This document shows, piece by piece, positions 39,840-49,642 of a stretch of 64,000 nucleotides of DNA; position 1 is the first letter of the stretch; each line of letters begins with the position of its first letter. The notes beneath the pieces are model-generated. The model worked only from the letters and a program-made list of their open reading frames with translations. It was not told where the DNA came from and did no database searches. Position numbers and translations under genes: made by a program. This DNA is from Seminavis robusta (lineage: Eukaryota; Bacillariophyta; Bacillariophyceae; Naviculales; Naviculaceae): the NCBI GenBank assembly GCA_903772945.1, contig CAICTM010000102.1, positions 56,658 to 120,657 of the forward strand, given 5' to 3'.

Positions 39840-41889
39840 ACCTTGATACTTCTGTGGTGCAAACAGGACAACCGGGGAAGTTCCGGAAATGCCACACTTT
39901 GGAAGACCGTTTGCCAGAGGGGTCCGATGACCTTATCCCATCCGAAAGGGACAGCCGGATGGCTTTCATGGGGTAGTCCAAAGTTTTTTGGATGGTGGAT
40001 TTGGTAACCAGCCACACATCGTTCTTCAGAAATCGTCCACTAGTGCGCACTTTGTTGGTAAAGGCATCCACCCGTTGCTTCAAGTAGGAGACTTGTTGGG
40101 TCGAGTTTCCATCTGGCGCGGGCCAGAAGCCAAGCCACTTTTCTGCCTCCGTAGGCTCTTTGCGGGACATTGGCTTGCGTCCACCATCCTTGTCACGGAC
40201 CCAAAGTTCGCCTGGCAAGTCCGCAATGGAACGGTAGGTCCATTTGAGGAGGGAAGGGACCCAAGTGTAATCCAACATGTAGAAGTACGACTTCTCTTGA
40301 TTGATGGCACCGCCAGTGGCTCTTAATGTACCCTCCCACGTGTCTGCTGCATCTTGTGCTCGTGGGAAGACATCTTCGCCAGAGCAGTGCTGGGTTTGCG
40401 CAGAGACGCATTGGTTGTTGTCATCAATGAATATCTGTGCCATGAGACTGATATGTTTTGGGGCAAGCACACTCATGAAGGCAACAGTAAGACCCAGAGC
40501 TCGAACACAGTCACTGCATTTGGCCAACAAGATGGCCCAAAAAGCACCTGCATCGCCGGTGCCTTGTCCGACTCCCTGTATAGGTTGAAGACCCTGTTCG
40601 GTGCGTTGGGTGCCACCGTAGGACTGTTCAGAAACCCCATAAGCCGTGGAGACAAAGTGATAGTTCAAAGCTGTTTGTGGGATTCCAACAGAGCGGGCAG
40701 CAAGAATTGCGGGGACATGGTTTATTCTGTCGTAGCACTGGCTCGCATCGAAGGGAATCATAGCCATGGTCCAGCGCTTCATGCGGGACACGTCCAGAAT
40801 CAGCACACTGTTCAGGCCAAGCTCGATGCAAATGCGGCCCTTTCGTCCCCCACCTTGTTCCTCCGGCATCTGGTGTTGGAATTCGGCGCGGTACATCATC
40901 AAGCGCCCGAGTCGCTTGCAACACATGTTGTAGTATGTGTCCAACAAGAAGATGATTTGCATTTTCTCAGCCTCATATACGCCCGGTTTCTTCAGGAGTG
41001 CCAGATCAGTAAGCACCGTTTGGGTCTCTGGCACAAAGCCAATGATCATCGGGGTGTTGTGGATGATAGTGTCCACCATTGCAATCTCTGCACATTTCAC
41101 TCCCATCATCAGGTGGGCAAAGGAAAGGGTAGAGGGTTCGCTAGCAGTGTTCACTCGCTGTACTGTCCATGCCTCTAGGAGGGATTCAGGGGTCCACTCG
41201 AGTTCCTCTTTGGTCATTTCCTTGACTGCCTCTGGGCGTCGGAGAGCATTGATCAACATCCTCGTGTACCTATCGGTGCCAGGGGGGGGTTCATAGGATC
41301 CATTCAGGATTGCATCAGCAGCAGGAGTATCAGCAAGGGGGCCGAAGTCTTCGTCCATTGGGGGTGTTGTGAAGGGGGATTCAAGGCATCGCGTCATTCG
41401 AATTTCACCTTCTCTGGTGGCAGCAATACCCATATCATCCTGAGTACTGCATTCCACGATTCTGGTGGTGTCAGAGATAGGTTCGTATTCCGAGTAGAAA
41501 AGTTTCATGGTTCGTTCTCGCTGGGCACCTTTCTTGGTGAGTGCTCGTTGTCTTCTAGCCATGTCCCTTTGGCGCTCTCGTTGTTGCAGCTTTTTGAGTT
41601 CCTGGGCACTGGTGGTACCATATTTCTCGGCCCGGGCTTTGCACAGAGACTGTAGAAACTTCTTCCGTAGAGATGGGGCCTTTTTCTTGGCCTTGTACCA
41701 GTCGGCGTTTGCCTTGGCTCTTCTTCTTCTGGCTTCCTCCAGAGTGATCTCCCACGCATCGGTGTTGGAGCATCGAGTCATTTGTCGGCGGAGTTTCTTC
41801 CTACTGATTTTGAGTCGGAGTTTCAGCTTCAGTACACTGTCCCAGAGTTTCCTCCGGTTCATTATGGTCTGAATCTCATAGGGCTCCAT
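39622..41889 (-). CDS. reverse transcriptase ORF of the large retroelement
   Basis: 755 codons from the ATG at 41889. A Lys/Arg-rich helical N-terminus (about 10-150) precedes an RT of the non-LTR type. IPFDASQCYDRI near 380 carries the first catalytic Asp (motif A), GVGQGTGDAGAFWA near 440 is motif B, and FIDDNNQ at 487-493 is the F-x-DD catalytic box in place of Y-x-DD. NQEKSYFYML follows as motif D. From about residue 645 the frame leaves the conserved path (the homologous continuation is in the other frames). The first 28 nt overlap the end of the endonuclease ORF. It would make the cDNA strand for retrotransposition by target-primed synthesis. Confidence 0.75.
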   Translation of the reverse strand: MEPYEIQTIMNRRKLWDSVLKLKLRLKISRKKLRRQMTRCSNTDAWEITLEEARRRRAKANADWYKAKKKAPSLRKKFLQSLCKARAEKYGTTSAQELKKLQQRERQRDMARRQRALTKKGAQRERTMKLFYSEYEPISDTTRIVECSTQDDMGIAATREGEIRMTRCLESPFTTPPMDEDFGPLADTPAADAILNGSYEPPPGTDRYTRMLINALRRPEAVKEMTKEELEWTPESLLEAWTVQRVNTASEPSTLSFAHLMMGVKCAEIAMVDTIIHNTPMIIGFVPETQTVLTDLALLKKPGVYEAEKMQIIFLLDTYYNMCCKRLGRLMMYRAEFQHQMPEEQGGGRKGRICIELGLNSVLILDVSRMKRWTMAMIPFDASQCYDRINHVPAILAARSVGIPQTALNYHFVSTAYGVSEQSYGGTQRTEQGLQPIQGVGQGTGDAGAFWAILLAKCSDCVRALGLTVAFMSVLAPKHISLMAQIFIDDNNQCVSAQTQHCSGEDVFPRAQDAADTWEGTLRATGGAINQEKSYFYMLDYTWVPSLLKWTYRSIADLPGELWVRDKDGGRKPMSRKEPTEAEKWLGFWPAPDGNSTQQVSYLKQRVDAFTNKVRTSGRFLKNDVWLVTKSTIQKTLDYPMKAIRLSLSDGIRSSDPSGKRSSKVWHFRNFPGCPVCTTEVSRFGGNHPCSGKNSRTSNCMGKTTYTIPLVSSSRWKWNTPNGAWTNRHYTEHLLHSLRIIHHRLLDENFVEVNG

Positions 41890-44800
41890 GGGACACCTCC
41901 TTTCCTACTGTTTCTCATAGATCTTTCAACCATCAAGCGTACCTGACGGTTGATGGTGGCAATTTGGTGGTGTAGTCGTTGGATCCTGGTTGATGGGGCA
42001 TTGTCTTCAATCATCTTGATGAGGTTGTCAACCTTCTCAAATAGATTATGTTGCTTGTACCCTGCTATCACCTGTTTGTGGTAGTAAGCAACCACTCGGG
42101 GGTCATCCAGCTGGAGTACACTGGGATTCATCTTGCGAAGGTTGGGCAGGGAGTGCCCCAAAGCCGTCTCAAAAGGGATGTCCAGCCAGGCCAGACGATG
42201 GTCCCCAGGAAGGCCTTCGCCAAATCCAAGGTATCCGCATCGAATATCAGTGAGATCCAGGGTGGTAAAGATTCCATTGATGGGGGTGTGGGAGCGGTTT
42301 CTGTTGTAGGTTGCGGGGACGTCTTGAGTGGGGTGCTTGGAGAGGATAGCTTCCTGGAGGCCCAACTGGAGAAACCCTAATGCCAACTTTCCGAATCTTA
42401 CATCTTGATTTGCATCCAACATGAGAATGATTTGTTCTCCGTTGTTCATCCATGCTTTGAGCTGTTTGTTCAGGTCCATTTGGAATTTCTTCTCAGGGGC
42501 TGTGTCATCCCCCTGTCGTCGGAAGTGTCTCGAGTGTTGCTGGTGGACGGTATCAGTGCCTCGCCTGTTTACACATGGGTTGTAGGCAGTAACAATACGG
42601 AGGCGGTATTCCTGCTTTCCTGTGAGTACCATTGAAGTCCACCTTCCCAGGCCCGAGGGGTCCTCGTCATCAAGTATCTTTCTGCTTGTGGCCTCCGTAG
42701 AAGTTGCCATTCCAAGTCCTCCTGGGAGATCAAACTTCTCATACCCCTCTGTGCTGTTGTAGGTGTAACAGGCCCCTGCTCCTGGGATAGTCTTCATTCT
42801 GTTCTGCCAAGAATCTTGGGTAGACATCTTGGGTGGATAGAAGCCAACTTCAGCACATCCCATCACATCAAAGTCCATCTGTTTTGCCTTGTTCACTAGA
42901 GCCCTACTTTTCTCCATCCATTCCTGTTTGGGGAGGTTGTTGACGTTCTGAAAAAGGAATCGCATTGTTTTAGGGGGTTTGGGGCCAAGGGAGTCACCGA
43001 ATGCCTCAGTCGAAGGATCGGGATGGTTGGAGTTTGAATCGGGGGTGGCTGTCGAGGGATGTCCGGATGATGGAGGGTAGTAGGTGGAGTCTGAGTCTGA
43101 TGTGGATGAACTTGGGGAAGAATCACTGTCGGAGGGGCGATTGTGTGAGTTCCTGGGTGGGTTGGGTGGGAGCTCTTGGGTACAGGGTGGGTTGTGTGTG
43201 GTGGTTCTGGTGCTACTGGTGGGGATGGAGACAAATAGTGGGGGATGGTTGTGTTGTGGTGGGCCGGGAGGCGGATTGGACTGGCTGGGGGGTATTTGTT
43301 GGGGTGTAATGGTGCTAGTGGTGGATTTATCTTCGCTATCTGATTCAACGGTTTGGACAAAGATTTGGGTTGGTGGGCGGCTCAGGGTGGGTAGGCGTTG
43401 AGGTGCGCCAAGTGAGGTGGGGGCAGTTGTGGGATCCGTTGGGCCAGTGGGAGTGGAGAAGGGGATGGACACATAGTCTGAGGACTCGATGGAGGAGTCA
43501 TCTCCAAATGTACTCTCAATGTCAGAGTCTTCTTCTCGCTGCATTAGGGCTGGGACTGGGGGGTATGTGTTGTGGCTGCTGTGAGAGGTGGCATCTGAGT
43601 CAGTGGATCTTTCACTCAGAAGTGGGACATCAAAGGAATGGAAGGATTCGTCACTGCTGGCTGTGGAGTCATCGGTGGTGGTATGGGTGGTGTGGTGGGT
43701 GTAAGGTGGGGGGCCAGGTTGTGGAGCAGTTTGGGTTGTTTTGGTGTTGTTGGACTGATGCAGGTGTCTGGTGTAGGATTGGAGGAATATGTCAAAGGGG
43801 TCAAGGTCTTTCTGTTGTTGTAGGGGTGGTGTGTGGTGTGTGCTGTGTTGGTGATGTGGTGTGTGGTGGGGGGTGGAAGGTGGGTGGGTCCCATGGGAGG
43901 CTCTATCTGGACAGTGGCCTCCTGCTGTACCCGTGGATTCATGCTTTTCACTGTATTGGGCATGAATCCTTTCCCCATCAACTATTTGGTTCTGTCCACC
44001 AGCCTTTGTTGGACAACTCTCTTGTGAGTGGGACATCAGAGGTAAGAGCTGTAGGAATCCAGGGAAAGTGGCAGGACTGGGATTGCATGGGTGTTGTCCC
44101 AGCCATGATTGATTGATCTGGGTTTTGACTTGGAAATAGAGGTCATTGGAGTACTTGGAGGAACTGATGGGGATGAAGCAGGTTTGGCTTCCCTCCACGT
44201 ACATGAGCTTGGCCAATTCCCAGCTTGTGAGGTGAAGGATTGTCTGCACTGGCGTCTTGTGGGCCTCGAAATGGTCCAGGATGGCAGTGGCCCCGGCCAA
44301 ATTCTGTCCTCCAACTTTGTGGGTGAGGAAGGCCTTCAAGTACAAGAGATTGTCATCTCGTTCCCACAATGTCCATTGATCCTGTCGAATTACCCGTTCC
44401 CATATAATCTTGAATCTTGTTTCCACGAGGGCGTCCACCTCAGGGCTGAGGTTGACTTGCATGTCCCCAGTGTGTATCCTATCTGCATCAGTTTCCATGA
44501 GAAAGACAGATGGTCCATCTTGTGGTGGTTCATCTTCCTCATTGGTTTCCTCGTCTTCCAGTGTCATCGATTCTGACTCTTCACTTTCGTCTTCAGACCA
44601 CATGGCCGCGTAGTCACCTGATTGGAAGCCTGAATTGAGGGTGGATATGTCTAGACGGTCCCCGTCAGCAGTGGTGCCAATGGAGGATGCCTCTGATGGA
44701 TCCAGGGCCACTCCATCTGCAGCAGAGCGTTCTCTGAATGCCCCGGGAACCCTGAAATGGATGCTGGCAATTTGGCACTCGGTAACAAAATCCAGATTGT

Positions 44801-46508
44801 CCACCACCTCAAATTCTCGTTTGAACTGTTTGGTGTTTGCCAGGCGTTTCAGGTGGCGGTCAGCCCTGGTTTCAAACACTTCTGTCTCAGGGTTGTACTT
44901 GAAGGCATCTTCCTGCTTCTGTCTGAAGGAGGGTGTGAACCAATTCCAGGCACTTGGTCCCCAGTGTTTTGTCGTGGCGTGTCCAAACCTCTGAGACAAG
45001 GCTAGGGCTTCAGCATACCGATACTTGTCGACAGGTAGCAGCCAGATGGATGGATCCTTAGTGGACTGGTCGAGGCCAATGAAAACAGGCTGTTTGGGCC
45101 TGTTGGAGTTGCTATCAACCATAGATGTCACTGCTAGGTACAATGTGGATGGGTCCTGTGGTGAGAGGGGTCCTGGGTTCCCAACAACATTCTCGATGTA
45201 GATGACTTGGATGTTGTCAACTATAACAAACTGTTTGTCTACCAGGGAGGTGAAGACCTGGTCCAGTGTTGCATCCTGGGTGGCCAAGTACTTGTGGGAT
45301 CCGCGGTCAGGTACCACTTGGAGTTTCTTGTGTTGGGGGTATCCAGATCGGCGTCCTGGGGCATAGATATTGGAGAGAAGGGAGAGCACTTGGTCATAGT
45401 GTTCTTCAGCACAGTGTACATGTACCGCCATGGGGTTGGTGCCAGTTGGGTCCCACCGTTTGTTCTGCTCTGTCTGTATTCGTTGGTAGATCAGTTCAAT
45501 GGGGTATTGCTGGTTGTCCTTGGACTCCTTGAGCTTGTAGAGAGGGTCCTGTCGTATGGCTTCACCTAGGTTGACTCCATGGGTCCAGTATCCTGTTCCT
45601 TTAAGCCAGGCTACTGAGGCAGTTTTTGGGGACTGGATTGGGGCAAGTTCAAGTTTGAAAGTGATTCCAGTGTTCGCCTGTGTTTCATCCCATCCTCCGA
45701 AGAAGGGTTGGAAAAGTTCCAAAAGTTCATCCCTTGGCATGTTATGGGCGATGAGAATCTTTGCAGATGTCCTAAAGAAGTGATTGTAGAAGATAGACTT
45801 GAACTGATCAGCTCCTCTAGGGAATTTAGCTGGGTTGGAGTGAAGGTGGATCCAGGCAGAATGGAAGGTAAGGGGGCTTGCAGTGGGGTATCGCATGAGT
45901 TTGGCTTCAGGTTCAATGGAGAAGAGTTGCTTCAAGAAATCCACCATAAGTTGTTGGGAGAGTTCTCCAATGGTGCTTCCGCGGACCTTTCGGTCCTCTG
46001 GCAGTGGAGCATGGTTGGGGAAGTGTACCTTGAATAGGGTCTTATGAGTTGGCTCTCCTGCAGGTGGTGTAGGGCGGTTGGCTGGATCAGGTTTTTCTGT
46101 GGCTGAAGCGTTGGATTGACTGATGGGTTTGCCGGAGATGCCTCTCATCTTGAATGCGGTTGCTTTGGCTGGTTTTGCTGTGGTTGAACCAGATTTCTTG
46201 GATGGTTCAGGGTCCGCGTCTGGTGGGGATTGTGCTTTGTCCTTCAGGGTGGTGTATGCTGGTCCAATGGTATTGTGTGCAAGAAGCTTGAGTCTGACCA
46301 TGAATGTGTTTTCAGTGAACTTGGATAGTCTGGAGTCAAAACATGGGAACTCTTCAGGGGGTGTCATTGCCAGGCGGAGAAGAAGTTTGACCCCTTTTCC
46401 TTGGGACCTTGGGTCTGGGTAGACATAGGGGTCACCACTGTGTCGTTTGATGGTGGTCTCCATGCCCTCCTTTAGGATGAAGTATCCCCATTCTTCTGTG
46501 TTTTCCAT
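41862..46508 (-). CDS. 1548-aa ORF: unknown N-terminal region plus APE-type endonuclease
   Basis: 1548 codons from the ATG at 46508, uninterrupted. Residues 1-620 are globular, without a recognised domain but rich in Trp/Phe motifs (WLKGTGYWTHGVNLGEAI, WNWFTPSFRQKQEDAF). Residues 640-680 are acidic. A second globular part spans about 690-830. A Thr/Pro/His-rich linker covers about 890-1170. The endonuclease/exonuclease/phosphatase fold runs from about 1182 to 1440: MRFLFQNVNNL (catalytic Asn), GCAEVGF (Glu), ILMLDANQD near 1365 (Asp, Asn) and GLPGDHRLAWLDI near 1437 (Asp-His). The last 100 residues are basic and helical. The endonuclease nicks target DNA; the first half may act as a Gag/RNA-binding part, which is inference. 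Only the endonuclease half is typical of LINE proteins. Confidence 0.7.
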   Translation of the reverse strand: MENTEEWGYFILKEGMETTIKRHSGDPYVYPDPRSQGKGVKLLLRLAMTPPEEFPCFDSRLSKFTENTFMVRLKLLAHNTIGPAYTTLKDKAQSPPDADPEPSKKSGSTTAKPAKATAFKMRGISGKPISQSNASATEKPDPANRPTPPAGEPTHKTLFKVHFPNHAPLPEDRKVRGSTIGELSQQLMVDFLKQLFSIEPEAKLMRYPTASPLTFHSAWIHLHSNPAKFPRGADQFKSIFYNHFFRTSAKILIAHNMPRDELLELFQPFFGGWDETQANTGITFKLELAPIQSPKTASVAWLKGTGYWTHGVNLGEAIRQDPLYKLKESKDNQQYPIELIYQRIQTEQNKRWDPTGTNPMAVHVHCAEEHYDQVLSLLSNIYAPGRRSGYPQHKKLQVVPDRGSHKYLATQDATLDQVFTSLVDKQFVIVDNIQVIYIENVVGNPGPLSPQDPSTLYLAVTSMVDSNSNRPKQPVFIGLDQSTKDPSIWLLPVDKYRYAEALALSQRFGHATTKHWGPSAWNWFTPSFRQKQEDAFKYNPETEVFETRADRHLKRLANTKQFKREFEVVDNLDFVTECQIASIHFRVPGAFRERSAADGVALDPSEASSIGTTADGDRLDISTLNSGFQSGDYAAMWSEDESEESESMTLEDEETNEEDEPPQDGPSVFLMETDADRIHTGDMQVNLSPEVDALVETRFKIIWERVIRQDQWTLWERDDNLLYLKAFLTHKVGGQNLAGATAILDHFEAHKTPVQTILHLTSWELAKLMYVEGSQTCFIPISSSKYSNDLYFQVKTQINQSWLGQHPCNPSPATFPGFLQLLPLMSHSQESCPTKAGGQNQIVDGERIHAQYSEKHESTGTAGGHCPDRASHGTHPPSTPHHTPHHQHSTHHTPPLQQQKDLDPFDIFLQSYTRHLHQSNNTKTTQTAPQPGPPPYTHHTTHTTTDDSTASSDESFHSFDVPLLSERSTDSDATSHSSHNTYPPVPALMQREEDSDIESTFGDDSSIESSDYVSIPFSTPTGPTDPTTAPTSLGAPQRLPTLSRPPTQIFVQTVESDSEDKSTTSTITPQQIPPSQSNPPPGPPQHNHPPLFVSIPTSSTRTTTHNPPCTQELPPNPPRNSHNRPSDSDSSPSSSTSDSDSTYYPPSSGHPSTATPDSNSNHPDPSTEAFGDSLGPKPPKTMRFLFQNVNNLPKQEWMEKSRALVNKAKQMDFDVMGCAEVGFYPPKMSTQDSWQNRMKTIPGAGACYTYNSTEGYEKFDLPGGLGMATSTEATSRKILDDEDPSGLGRWTSMVLTGKQEYRLRIVTAYNPCVNRRGTDTVHQQHSRHFRRQGDDTAPEKKFQMDLNKQLKAWMNNGEQIILMLDANQDVRFGKLALGFLQLGLQEAILSKHPTQDVPATYNRNRSHTPINGIFTTLDLTDIRCGYLGFGEGLPGDHRLAWLDIPFETALGHSLPNLRKMNPSVLQLDDPRVVAYYHKQVIAGYKQHNLFEKVDNLIKMIEDNAPSTRIQRLHHQIATINRQVRLMVERSMRNSRKGGVPWSPMRFRP

Positions 46509-47209
46509 AAGGGTTTGTGCAGGTTCTGCTGGACAATGGGTGAGTTGGCCCAGATTCTAAACACCGCCGCCACTTGGGGGTGGTTGGCTCCTTGTGAGAT
46601 ATCCAGAGTGTTGAAAGGTAGGATCTTCTTCAGGGTGATCTCGCGAGTGAGACTGTGCCAGAGTCTAGTGATTTCAGTCTTGGGGTCAAGGCACAGGGTG
46701 GACATTTTCTGTATGTCTTGGTCTTTGAAGGATTCAGGAGCTGGTGAGGGGGTGGATCCTGGGTTTCCTGGTTTGTTGGACTGTTCAGGGTTGTCCTGGG
46801 GGTCTGCTTCTTTGCCATTTGTGCCATTGTTCAGGAGTGCAGATGTGGCAGCTGCTTCCTCTTCTTCAGTGAGTTCATTGGGGTGGTCTTCTGTTGTGGT
46901 CCCTGGTTCCTCCAACTGTTCTTCTGGGTCCATTCCATTTACTGAGACATCAAAGGTTGCACCTCCTTCATCTTGAGGCTGTTCATCAGGTTCCTCATTG
47001 TCCAAGGTTGGTTTGTTCTGTGGAGTAACTTTGTTGGTCATCTGTTGTAGGAGGTCATTGTCTTCTGGAACAGGGTCTTGAAGTGGGTTTTGGGTTGGGG
47101 CAAACTCTTTGATGAGTCCTTTAACAATCTTGTTGCCAAGTTTGGTACTGCTTCCTATCATATCAGACCAGGACTTGTAGGCTGAAGATCTTTCAGGGGT
47201 GTTGTTCAT
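46472..47209 (-). CDS. 245-aa ORF of the large retroelement
   Basis: ATG at 47209 overlapping the stop of the previous ORF as ATGA. A short hydrophilic N-terminus is followed by an acidic Glu/Asp/Pro-rich middle and a final stretch of more ordinary composition (LCLDPKTEITRLWHSLTREI, AAVFRIWANSPIVQQNLHKP). No domain is recognised. The end overlaps the 1548-aa ORF by 37 nt. It may be the N-terminal part of that protein separated by a shift, since the last 60 residues read as globular. Confidence 0.5.
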   Translation of the reverse strand: MNNTPERSSAYKSWSDMIGSSTKLGNKIVKGLIKEFAPTQNPLQDPVPEDNDLLQQMTNKVTPQNKPTLDNEEPDEQPQDEGGATFDVSVNGMDPEEQLEEPGTTTEDHPNELTEEEEAAATSALLNNGTNGKEADPQDNPEQSNKPGNPGSTPSPAPESFKDQDIQKMSTLCLDPKTEITRLWHSLTREITLKKILPFNTLDISQGANHPQVAAVFRIWANSPIVQQNLHKPLWKTQKNGDTSS

Positions 47210-48222
47210 GGGAGTGGACTCATTGGTTTTGGCCTGCTGTTTGGGATGTGTGGATGTGTGGAGGCAGACCTGGGTCCTTCTGGGGTTAGAGGGTTATCTC
47301 TTTTTCTTCCAGCTTGTCTAGGGGGGGAAGGTAGGGTAGTGGTTGATGGGATGGTGGTGGGAGTAGGGGTGGAGGTAGGTGGGTGTGCAATGGTGGATGG
47401 TGATGGTGTAGTTGCAGGAGTCCTGGAAGGGATGTGTCCTGTGGAGGTGGGTGGTGGGGAGAAAGTTGCTCTAGGGGTTCCAGTTGGGGGTGGTTTTAGG
47501 TTGGTAGTTGGTGTTGGTGTTGGTGTTGGTGTTGTTGTGGCTGTTACTGCTTCTGTCGTCGTGGTTGTTGGTGTGGTTGTTGCTGTGGCTGATGGTGTGG
47601 TTGATGCTGTGGCTGATGGTGTTGTGGTGTTGGGGGCTTTTGCTGGTGCTGTTGGGTCTGGGGTGGGTGTTGGGTGGTTGGGGGGGCTTGGGGTTGGAGG
47701 TTGTTGGGTGGCTCCTGGTGGTGTGGGTGTTGGTGTGGTTCCAGATGTTGGTGTGGTTCCAGTTGGTGGAGTTGTTCCAGGTGTTGGTTTGGGGAGAGCC
47801 GCCTTGAGGCTGGATGGCTTGTGGTTCTTGGGGGGAAGGGGGTTGTCCTGTTTGGTTGTCTTGGGTTTCTTGGTTGCCTTGGTGGTGCGCTTGGGGCTGT
47901 TCTTGCCTTTGTTGCGCCTGTTGTTTCTAGGGTTGCTCTGGGTACTCTTTTTGCTGTTGTGGGAGCTGTAGGAGTGGTTGTGGGAGAGGCTGGATGCAAC
48001 ACTCTGTTCTTCAATGGGGATATCTTCTGGGGGCTTGGAGTTGATGTCCTGATTGGGGATTTTGGGTGGTTTGTTGTCCTTTGCACTGTTGGGTGTCTTC
48101 TTGTTGGTCTTGGTTGCTGCCTTCTTCTTGTTCTTTTCTCTCTGTTTGCTCCTGAACTTCTGGTCGGAGGCTTGGGAGGAAGAGAGGTAGTCATCCATGG
48201 ATGCTTGCTGTTTGGATGCCAT
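47206..48222 (-). CDS. Pro/Thr-rich first ORF of the large retroelement
   Basis: 338 codons from the ATG at 48222 (MASKQQASMDDYLSSSQASD; the frame upstream lacks ATG). The first 100 residues are Lys/Asn/Ser-rich. A basic stretch follows, then an extended low-complexity domain of Thr-Pro and Ala-Thr repeats. No zinc knuckle or RRM is seen. A basic plus disordered layout fits a nucleic-acid-binding ORF1-like protein, but this is inference. The opposite strand is also open because of the repeat composition. Confidence 0.5.
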   Translation of the reverse strand: MASKQQASMDDYLSSSQASDQKFRSKQREKNKKKAATKTNKKTPNSAKDNKPPKIPNQDINSKPPEDIPIEEQSVASSLSHNHSYSSHNSKKSTQSNPRNNRRNKGKNSPKRTTKATKKPKTTKQDNPLPPKNHKPSSLKAALPKPTPGTTPPTGTTPTSGTTPTPTPPGATQQPPTPSPPNHPTPTPDPTAPAKAPNTTTPSATASTTPSATATTTPTTTTTEAVTATTTPTPTPTPTTNLKPPPTGTPRATFSPPPTSTGHIPSRTPATTPSPSTIAHPPTSTPTPTTIPSTTTLPSPPRQAGRKRDNPLTPEGPRSASTHPHIPNSRPKPMSPLP

Positions 48223-48249
48223 CTTGCTGTTGGGATATCTTGTAGGCAA

Positions 48250-49642
48250 GGGAATTTCTTGTAGGCAAGGGTTCTTGCGCGTTGAGCTTCCTGTTGACTG
48301 GAGGGCTTGCAGTCAGTGCTAGCTAGCGCTCAGTAGTTCTGTTGGATAGAGCTGGTTGAGAGCTTGTTGTGGCTATCTTTGGATCCTTCTAACTCCGTCT
48401 GGTTGAGGAGATAGGTTGATTCGAGTGGATTTGCCGTAGAGAATTCGAGAATGTAGTAGAGACGTGCGGGCCTGCCCAAATCCTATGGTACGTAATGAGG
48501 GATGGCTTGGATTTCTGTACTGAGTGTACTGATTCTCGTTGGCTGTGTACTTTTTCGCGTTGGCTGTTGGCTTGTTGTTGCGAGAAGTTGTTGCTTGCCC
48601 GCGGTTGTGGTTGATTTCAAATGAGGGAGAGCTTCAAAATCTCGTTCGCGCAAATCGGAGGCCGGCGTTCGATCGAATATCCTTGTTGCGTAGCTGGAAG
48701 ATAGTTTCTACTGATTCACTGTGTGTGGTGAGTAGTGTAGATACTGAGTTCTTGCTCGGCAATCGGGAAATCGAAAGGTGCTTCTATCGGAATCAGTCAG
48801 TTCGATCGATTGGATAGAGGTACGGAGGTACGACTCGGATCATCTGGAGTATCGTGGGAACGGACTAGGACGTTGTTCTTGTTGTCGAGAATGGACTGAG
48901 CAGAAAGTAATTTGCTATGGCTGAGCAAAGGATTATCAGCTCGATTTCTTCTGAGCAAACAGAATGAGTTCCTTGTCTTCCGATTCGATCGTTTGTCTTG
49001 GAATTCCTGCTAAGATGCTCGTTGCGACTGACAGATGCAGTTCCTATTCTATTCCTATGGACAGGTGGTAGATCGGGGACTATTTCTTGTAGTGGCAAAC
49101 AGCGTCTCGATGGGCGAGACAAGACAACTCGATACTTCGAATTTCCTGTTGGTGTTTGTGGTCTTGTTGATGGGTGATTGGCGTTTTGGATAATGACTCC
49201 TCTGTAGAAACAGTACCAGGGTATACGTGGAATGACTGGAATTCTCTGGAATGGCAATCACTGTATTCGCGCATTGGCTTGGAGTGATCTTTGTGGGGAT
49301 GTAACTTTTTGAATATAGCTCTGATTGACTTACTTCCAAGCACAATAGTGCTTGTCTTGATTAGCTTGACACAGAGGTTGTAATAGTTTATGCTTTTGTT
49401 GGTTTGGTCTGTATTTTTGTAGTGACAGATCCAGTGGCGGGGTTCCACTTGGTTTCGGTCCCGCTTGGAAAAGTAATAGGAGCACTAGAAAAACTTTGGC
49501 ATCTTGTTGCTCCAAAAGGCAACACTATGGTTTCCCATCCGAATTTCTGCACGAATGATCAATCGACTGACACAGCAGTCTTAGCTGTGCAGCAGCACCA
49601 GAGATATGTTGTCCTACCAGTGACCGTCGAACGGAAGAAGCT
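48250..49642. other. probable 5' leader of the large retroelement and flank
   Basis: No supported gene. The sequence is rich in TCGA/ATCGAT words and has several short frames with no recognisable product. Where the large element begins cannot be seen, because no second copy is in the window. The stretch ends at the 5' LTR at 49643. Confidence 0.4.

Larger units (their letters stand above)
37798..48222 (-). mobile_element. large non-LTR-type retroelement with overlapping ORFs
   Basis: Minus-strand order: Pro/Thr-rich ORF (48222-47206), 245-aa ORF (47209-46472), 1548-aa ORF ending in an APE-type endonuclease (46508-41862), RT ORF (41889-39622), linker ORF (39839-38757), RNase H ORF (38778-37798). 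Consecutive ORFs overlap by 4, 37, 28, 218 and 22 nt in different frames. EN-RT-RNase H order is that of LINE-like elements with RNase H. The last two overlaps look like indels in one polyprotein; the first (ATGA) looks like a genuine stop-start overlap. The 3' end is lost at the gypsy junction, so no poly-A tail is visible. Confidence 0.75.

Noticed and set aside
40354-41178. 274-codon plus-strand frame
   Set aside because: Antisense to the reverse transcriptase ORF, whose catalytic motifs identify the real strand.
43370-44116. 248-codon plus-strand frame
   Set aside because: Antisense to the intact 1548-aa ORF; Trp/Cys-rich composition is an artefact of the complementary codons.
47246-48264. 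Gly/Val-rich plus-strand frames of 196-241 codons
   Set aside because: They mirror the Thr/Pro repeat ORF on the minus strand and lack an independent domain or start context.
49080-49448. 122-codon minus-strand frame
   Set aside because: No motif, non-conserved composition, and overlapping equally long frames on the same strand.
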